Source: JAPXLN01 sp033809515
Lineage (GTDB): Bacteria; Bacillota; Sulfobacillia; Fermentithermobacillales; Fermentithermobacillaceae
Assembly: GCA_033809515.1 (NCBI GenBank)
Contig: JAPXLN010000014.1
Span: 1-44,752 of the forward strand
DNA: 44,752 nt
Direction: 5' to 3'
Position 1 is the first letter of the stretch; each line of letters opens with the position of its first letter. The notes beneath the pieces are model-generated. The model worked only from the letters and a program-made list of their open reading frames with translations. It did no database searches and was not told the origin of the DNA. The translations under genes and the position numbers were made by a program. This document shows positions 39,916 through 44,752 of this stretch, piece after piece.

Positions 39916-40899
39916 TTGTTGAGATACAAGGCGAAATCCGTCTGGGGGCGCAAGAAAGCACTCACATTTGCGTTGGCAATCACTCTGATAGCGGTTGTCG
40001 CCCTGGGAACCGTAGGGTATTCAGCGCCTCAGTATCCCAAGCCGGTAGGGAACGTCAATGACTACTGCGGGGTGCTTTCGGACGATCATGTAGCTAGACT
40101 CGATGCCTTGATCGATGCGGTTCTGGAGCAAACAGGCGTTACGTTTGCCATTGCCATCGTCAAGGATCATGGTGACGAAGACTTCAGGATGTACGCTGCC
40201 AACCTGTACGAGCGGTGGGGGATAGGTGGGAAGGACGAACACAAGGGTCTCCTGGTCCTGCTATCAATGAAAGACCGTGACCTTTGCATGGAAGTTGGGT
40301 ACGGTCTTGAGGCTGTGATAACCGACGGGCGGGCCGGCGAATGTCTGGACAAGATGGTGCCCTATTTCAGGCTTGATAAGTACGGAGAAGGTTTGTATGA
40401 AGGGCTGTGGAAAGCTGCTCAGTATGCTGCCGATGATGCAGGTGTTAAGTTGGTGGTTAAGACCCCGAACGGCAGCCAACAGTCACCCCGGGTCGATCCC
40501 TACAGGGTACCGTGGTGGGGTTTTCTGGTGCCTGCCCTGATAGCAGGGATGGTTGCGCGTCTTGCCGTCAGAAAGAAGCGTTGTCCTGCCTGCAAAGCAA
40601 GGCTTAATGTCACGGACCGAGTAATCCAGGGCGCAACCTATGCTCTGGGGGGCCTCGCTGTGAAGACCCTGTATTGCCCGAGATGCGGCTATAAGAAAGA
40701 AGAGCAGTACAAGACGCCAAAGATTATGCGTCCCGGCGGAGGAGGGGCATCGGGCCCGGGGCCCTTTATGGGTGGAGGGTTAGGCAGAGGTCTGAGGGGT
40801 GGCGGATCTCGCCGGACCGGGGGATTCTCAGGTCCCAGGGCTCCAAGAGGGTTTGGCGGCGGTCGCAGCGGCGGCGGCGGGGCAGGCCGGAAGTGGTGA
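39916..40899 (+). CDS. TPM domain (YgcG-like) membrane protein
   Basis: The protein has a signal or anchor near residues 15-34, a TPM domain (about 45-170, VNDYCGVLSDDHVARLDALI, VTFAIAIVKDHGDE, ERWGIGGKDEHKGLLVLLSM), a membrane helix (GFLVPALIAGMVARLAV), a four-cysteine zinc ribbon (CPAC ... CPRC) and a Gly/Arg-rich tail. TPM proteins are often paired with LemA, as here; the pair is thought to act at the envelope, but the mechanism is unknown. TTG 39916 follows AAGGAG; GTG 39907 is also possible. Confidence 0.88.
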   Translation: MLRYKAKSVWGRKKALTFALAITLIAVVALGTVGYSAPQYPKPVGNVNDYCGVLSDDHVARLDALIDAVLEQTGVTFAIAIVKDHGDEDFRMYAANLYERWGIGGKDEHKGLLVLLSMKDRDLCMEVGYGLEAVITDGRAGECLDKMVPYFRLDKYGEGLYEGLWKAAQYAADDAGVKLVVKTPNGSQQSPRVDPYRVPWWGFLVPALIAGMVARLAVRKKRCPACKARLNVTDRVIQGATYALGGLAVKTLYCPRCGYKKEEQYKTPKIMRPGGGGASGPGPFMGGGLGRGLRGGGSRRTGGFSGPRAPRGFGGGRSGGGGAGRKW

Positions 40900-41009
40900 T
40901 AAGGTCGGCAGTGGCCACGCTCCGGGGCACATGGTATGGCCGGGGCGGGAGCATGAGGAGAGCAGATTGTGGCAGCCAGGTGTCTATTGGCGAATGGAGG
41001 GGAGTTTGA

Positions 41010-41579
41010 ATGAAGAGATCATTCTCGATTTTGCTGGCCGTACTTGGAGTCGCTGCCCTTGTGTTGGTGTGGGGCATAGGGGGCTACAACTCTCTAGTAA
41101 GAGACAATGAAGACATCGACGGCCAGTGGGCACAGGTGGAAAATCAGTTTCAGCGCAGGTATGACCTGATCCCTAACCTTGTGGCAACGGTCAAAGGCTA
41201 TGCTCAGCATGAGGAGGATGTCTTTAAGGCAGTTGCTGATGCCAGGGCCAAACTGGGAGGGGCAGGTACGGTAGACGATAGGGCGGCTGCAGCTTCTGAA
41301 ATGGAATCGGCCATCTCAAGGCTGCTTGTGGTGGTGGAACGCTACCCGGAACTCAAGGCCGACGCGCAGTTTGCCAGGCTCATGGACGAACTGTCGGGCA
41401 CGGAGAACAGGCTTACCACAGAGCGAATGAGATACAACGAGAAGGTCAGGGACTTCAACGCCAGAGTCAAGCAGTTCCCTACTGTGATCCTGGCCAGGAT
41501 TGCCGGCTTCTCGGCCAGAAACTACTTTGAGGCTAGTCCTGGAGCTCACGAAGTGCCCCCGGTTGACTTTACGAAGTAA
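41010..41579 (+). CDS. lemA: LemA family protein (copy 2)
   Basis: The 189-residue protein has an N-terminal anchor (ILLAVLGVAALVLVWGIGGY) and the LemA core GQWAQVENQFQRRYDLIPNLVATVKGYAQHEEDVF and the ending FPTVILARIAGFSARNYFEA. GGAGGGG lies just before the ATG. It is clearly diverged from copy 1 and is paired with a TPM protein instead of DUF2207, so the two modules are probably not a recent duplication. Confidence 0.94.
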   Translation: MKRSFSILLAVLGVAALVLVWGIGGYNSLVRDNEDIDGQWAQVENQFQRRYDLIPNLVATVKGYAQHEEDVFKAVADARAKLGGAGTVDDRAAAASEMESAISRLLVVVERYPELKADAQFARLMDELSGTENRLTTERMRYNEKVRDFNARVKQFPTVILARIAGFSARNYFEASPGAHEVPPVDFTK

Positions 41580-41595
41580 AGGCCATTGACTGCAG

Positions 41596-41643
41596 AAGAG
41601 CAGGCTCAGATGGTGAATCACAGATGACATCAGGCCTGCTCTT
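41596..41643. terminator. Bidirectional terminator between lemA copy 2 and the ABC exporter
   Basis: AAGAGCAGGC (41596-41605) pairs perfectly with GCCTGCTCTT (41634-41643), and the long loop can pair further (GATG with CATC). It lies between convergent genes and is followed by a short T-rich tract on the plus side. Confidence 0.6.
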
Positions 41644-41666
41644 TGGTTTCGTGTTTCCCTATTGCT

Positions 41667-43709
41667 TTACGTCCGAGACAAGTCTTGCTCTGCAAGGTTT
41701 CTGTACTTGGAACCTGGATAGGCCATCAGCTCTGCATGGGTGCCACGCTCTACTATTCTGCCTTCCTCCATGTAGACAATCTCGTGTACATTCTGAACAG
41801 TAGATAGTCTATGGGCGATCACTATACACGTGCCATTGGCCATCAGGGCCTGCAAGGCTTCCTGAACCAGGTCTTCCGACTCGGTATCCAGGGACGAGGT
41901 GGCCTCATCAAGCAGGAGAACCGGTGCATCTTTCAGGACGGCCCTGGCAATGGCGATGCGCTGTCGCTGTCCTCCTGACAGTTTGGAGCCTCTTTCGCCC
42001 ACGTGTGATTCTATCCCGTCAGGAAGCTCAAAGACGAAACCATCTGCGTGAGCCATTCGCAGCGCACCCCAAATCTCTTCGTTTTCTGTAAGCGGCAAGG
42101 AGGGTTCGCGGGGGTCTCTATGGAGGTCCTTGGGCTCCCTAGTAGAGTTCTCCCTGGGGTCTCCGGTAGGGTCCTGGCTGGGACCCCCATCAGGGGCTTT
42201 CAGCGTGCCTCCGCTGGCACGTACATTATCCAGAACTGAGCCAGAGAAGAGAAAGGCGTCCTGTGGAACGTAAGAAAACTTCTGGCGCCAGGATTCAAGG
42301 TCCGTGTGAAACAGACTCTTGCCTTCCACGAGAATGTCGCCGGAATCGGGGGGATACAAGCCCAAGAGGAGCTTGAAAAGGGTCGTCTTGCCGCTGCCTG
42401 AGGGTCCTACTACCGCCAGTGTCTTGCCTTTGGGAACGGCAAAGGAAACTTGCTCCAGTGCATTTTCGTGGCCATCAGGGTATCTGAACGTCAGACCTTC
42501 GACTGCTATGGCAGGCATGGGCATAGGTTTCGGCAGGTCCTCGAGTTCTGGTAGGGCTTCAGCGAGGGGTGCTTCCACAGGCGTGCTTTCAACCGGCGGA
42601 GTTAGGCCCGCTGCCTCGTAGAAGGTCGGTTCAGCCGGGATGTCCAGAACCTCAAGGACGCGATCGCCGGCAGCCAGGTTAGCCTGAATTCCTGCCACGG
42701 TGGCGCCGATTCCTGCGAACAAATTCCTGACCGGGTTCATGAGCTGTACCATTGCGACCACCGCCGGAAGCAGGGTAGGTTCAAGGATCGCGCAGTAAGC
42801 TCCATAGGCAATGAAAACTGTATTTCCCAGGGATGTCAGGCGACTGGCCGCCGACCGGCCTGCCTCCAGCCATGCCTGAGTCACTCCGGCCTTCCGGACT
42901 TCTGTGCAAGCTTCACCTACCCGCAGGCACATAGATTCAGAGAGGTTGAGGGTCCGGATTGTCTCGGCGCCCTGGATGAGGTCTGAAAACCGGGCCGCTA
43001 GATTAGCTCGCTGCTCCTGGAGTTCCTTGGCGGCCCTGTGAAGAGGTGACACGAACGGAAGGTTGCCTACCAGCGGCAGGGAGGAGGCCGCAATTCCCAG
43101 CAGGCCGAGTCTTGGGTCGAGCACGATCATGTATGCGGCTGCTCCCAGGCCTGCCATCATGGTGTTGGCGAGCATCTGGAATCCTGCGCTAAAGGTAGAG
43201 CCGGCCAGTCTGACGTCGTTGGTCCCTCTGGATAGCAGGTCACCTGAGTGCCGGCTTTCAATCTCCGCTATGGGCATGCCCAGGACATGATGGAAGAAAG
43301 CGTCTCTGATATCGCCGGTGACTTTGGTCGTAGCAGTAATCAGTTTCCGGCCGGTGAAAAACACAAGGATTCCTCCGGCCAGCATTGCCAGAGCCATAAC
43401 TTGCACTGAGGTCAATATGAGCCGGGAGCTTATAGCTACGGCTCCGCGGGTGAACGCCATGAGCATCCAGGCGAAAAAGATGTTGAGGACCAGGTTGGCC
43501 GTGGCCACACCGCAAATTCCGATAGAGTAATCGGCATAGTAGGGCTTTACATAGGAAAACAGCCGGCGAAGGGTATCTAACCTGGCAGCCCTCTGGGCTT
43601 TTCTCTCAGCAGCCTTAGTGTGCCCCGGGGGGCCGCCTTCCATCTTTCCCTGCCTGGGCTTGGGGCTGTCATTGGTCAAGTCTCTGTCAGCCCGTATGTG
43701 TTCTGGCAT
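41667..43709 (-). CDS. ABC exporter, fused membrane and ATPase domains (subunit 2)
   Basis: The 680-residue half-transporter has six helices (about residues 55-350) and an ATPase domain with Walker A GPSGSGKTT, signature KLSGGQRQRIAIARAVL, Walker B VLLLDEATSSLD and HRLSTV. ATG 43709 follows GGAGGGAGG and overlaps the stop of the other half-transporter gene. It most likely forms a heterodimeric exporter with that protein. A Pro/Asp/Arg-rich insertion (for example PTGDPRENSTREPKDLHRDP) of imperfect 15-bp repeats lies within the ATPase domain between the Q-loop and the signature, at about 42105-42185. Confidence 0.94.
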   Translation of the reverse strand: MPEHIRADRDLTNDSPKPRQGKMEGGPPGHTKAAERKAQRAARLDTLRRLFSYVKPYYADYSIGICGVATANLVLNIFFAWMLMAFTRGAVAISSRLILTSVQVMALAMLAGGILVFFTGRKLITATTKVTGDIRDAFFHHVLGMPIAEIESRHSGDLLSRGTNDVRLAGSTFSAGFQMLANTMMAGLGAAAYMIVLDPRLGLLGIAASSLPLVGNLPFVSPLHRAAKELQEQRANLAARFSDLIQGAETIRTLNLSESMCLRVGEACTEVRKAGVTQAWLEAGRSAASRLTSLGNTVFIAYGAYCAILEPTLLPAVVAMVQLMNPVRNLFAGIGATVAGIQANLAAGDRVLEVLDIPAEPTFYEAAGLTPPVESTPVEAPLAEALPELEDLPKPMPMPAIAVEGLTFRYPDGHENALEQVSFAVPKGKTLAVVGPSGSGKTTLFKLLLGLYPPDSGDILVEGKSLFHTDLESWRQKFSYVPQDAFLFSGSVLDNVRASGGTLKAPDGGPSQDPTGDPRENSTREPKDLHRDPREPSLPLTENEEIWGALRMAHADGFVFELPDGIESHVGERGSKLSGGQRQRIAIARAVLKDAPVLLLDEATSSLDTESEDLVQEALQALMANGTCIVIAHRLSTVQNVHEIVYMEEGRIVERGTHAELMAYPGSKYRNLAEQDLSRT

Positions 43710-44752
43710 CAGAGCCTCCCTCCTTCTTCGCCTGTCTCGCATTTTGCTTCCCGGCATGGCCGCGGGTCTTCCTCAGAGCCCGGGCCCGAAGTTTGGCCGG
43801 GACTCTGGCCAGGAATTTGGCCCGGACTCTGTCCGGCAGTCTGTTGAGCATGCAGACTTGCGTAGCGGCCCTGTGATTCCATGAGAGAAGCATGGTCTCC
43901 GCTCTCAACGATAGAGCCGTCCTCCAGGACATATATGCACTTGGCGCCGGCAATGGTAGAAAGCCTGTGAGCTATTGCCAGCGTCGTAACGCCTTCCAGC
44001 GTGTCTTTGAGGCCTGTGAGCACCTTGCGTTCCAGGTCGTAGTCCATGGCCGAAGTTGCCTCGTCCAGGAGGAGGACCTGGGGTTTCCTCAAGATAGCTC
44101 GCGCCAACGATAGGCGCTGGCGCTCTCCTCCGGACAGTCTGCTTGCCATTTCACCGAGAGGAGTGTCGTAGCTGTCAGGCAGTTCGCGCACAAAAGCGTC
44201 GGCGCAGGCGATTTCGGCGGCCGCACTGACTTCTGTGGAGGAAGGAACTGCCAGCCCCAGAGTAAGGTTCTCAGTAACCGAGTAGGGGAACAGGTAGGTA
44301 TCCTGGCTGACCTTGCCGAAGCGCGAGCGCAGGCTCTTCAGTGACCATTTGCGGATGTCGTGGCCGCCCACAAAGATGGAACCCTGGTCTGGGTCATATT
44401 CGCCGAGAAGAAGCCGCAGTATTGTGCTCTTGCCGGAGCCGCTGGACCCTGCAAAGGCGACTTTCTCTCCCTGCTCGACAGCAAAACTGACATCCCTTAG
44501 CGCCGGAGTTCTGGTTCCAGGGTAAGAAAACGTCACATTTCGAAACTCCACAACCGGAGCGTTGACGTCAAACTCACAAGATTCCCCGTCCTCTCTTTCC
44601 ACAGGCAAGTCCAGGATTTCCAGGACACGTTCCAGGGCGGCTGACTTCGAAGCGATTTCGCCGAGGACGCGGGGCAATTCCTGAATGGGGAAAGAGACGT
44701 AATTTAGCAGGTTAATGAAAGCGAAAAGGGTCCCGAAAGTCACTTTGCCCTT
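43709..44752 (-). CDS. ABC exporter, fused membrane and ATPase domains (subunit 1), N-terminus cut off
   Basis: The frame runs out of the window at its 5' end. The visible part holds the last membrane segment (GTLFAFINLLNYVSFPIQEL) and a complete ATPase domain: Walker A GSSGSGKST, signature LSGGERQRLSLARAIL, Walker B VLLLDEATSAMD, HRLSTIAG. The C-terminal tail contains SPGQ, IPGQ, SPGQ from a 12-bp repeat. It overlaps the next half-transporter gene by one base, typical of heterodimeric exporters. Confidence 0.93.
   Translation of the reverse strand, partial: KGKVTFGTLFAFINLLNYVSFPIQELPRVLGEIASKSAALERVLEILDLPVEREDGESCEFDVNAPVVEFRNVTFSYPGTRTPALRDVSFAVEQGEKVAFAGSSGSGKSTILRLLLGEYDPDQGSIFVGGHDIRKWSLKSLRSRFGKVSQDTYLFPYSVTENLTLGLAVPSSTEVSAAAEIACADAFVRELPDSYDTPLGEMASRLSGGERQRLSLARAILRKPQVLLLDEATSAMDYDLERKVLTGLKDTLEGVTTLAIAHRLSTIAGAKCIYVLEDGSIVESGDHASLMESQGRYASLHAQQTAGQSPGQIPGQSPGQTSGPGSEEDPRPCREAKCETGEEGGRL
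43783..43842 (-). repeat. 12-bp tandem repeat in the tail of ABC exporter subunit 1
   Basis: On the plus strand GGCCCGAAGTTT, GGCCGGGACTCT, GGCCAGGAATTT, GGCCCGGACTCT and GTCCGGCAGTCT follow in tandem. They encode four-residue units such as SPGQ and IPGQ after the ATPase domain. Confidence 0.88.

Overview
The window looks like chromosome of an endospore-forming, Gram-positive Bacillota, probably Clostridia or a neighbouring deep lineage. The evidence is a set of sporulation genes (spmA, spmB, spoIIP, spoIVA, a YIEGIA gene with its small partner), an IspH gene fused to S1 RNA-binding repeats (a Clostridia habit), the cmk-plsC-ispH/S1 and der-plsY-gpsA-spoIVA gene orders, strong GGAGG ribosome sites and frequent TTG and GTG starts. 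Base composition is moderate to GC-rich. I saw no rRNA, tRNA or CRISPR array.

Layout. 1-1281: IS256-family insertion sequence, left end outside the window. 1414-4001 (-): LemA plus DUF2207 membrane protein pair. 4440-6184 (-): an Fpg/Nei-like protein lacking the usual catalytic residues, and a nitroreductase. 6531-7178: an unrecognised cysteine-rich protein. 7256-9852 (-): three-gene ABC-2 exporter with a clear sigma-A promoter, divergent from a GNAT acetyltransferase. 10755-16112: spmA-spmB, a propeller lipoprotein, RidA, a pseudouridine synthase and nicotinate phosphoribosyltransferase. 16209-16463 (-): small membrane protein. 16545-19713: cobalamin riboswitch and btuFCD-type importer. 19886-22363 (-): 5-oxoprolinase (PxpA and fused PxpB-PxpC). 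22541-26719: unknown membrane protein, cmk, plsC, ispH-S1. 26965-32086: DUF1614, spoIIP, YIEGIA, YIEGIA capping subunit, DUF3189, and a PDZ/radical-SAM/DUF512 protein. 32116-36821: der, plsY, gpsA, spoIVA, then a strong terminator. 37115-39498: polar amino-acid ABC importer behind a possible structured leader. 39916-41579: TPM-domain protein and a second LemA. 41667-44752 (-): paired ABC exporter subunits, the upstream one cut by the window end.

How the genes work together. Phospholipid synthesis (PlsC, PlsY, GpsA), nucleotide and isoprenoid supply (Cmk, IspH), ribosome assembly (Der) and forespore engulfment and coat assembly (SpoIIP, SpoIVA) sit in nearly continuous co-directional transcription units from 22.5 to 36.8 kb. 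The YIEGIA/DUF3189/DUF512 block lies inside this set and is the least understood conserved part.

The most unusual feature is not one gene but a pattern: short tandem repeats with 9, 12, 15, 18 or 24 bp units inside otherwise conserved genes, always in frame and placed in loops, linkers or tails, and similar arrays (9, 14, 15, 21 bp units) between genes. This suggests a lineage-wide slippage process that adds small peptide insertions to housekeeping proteins.
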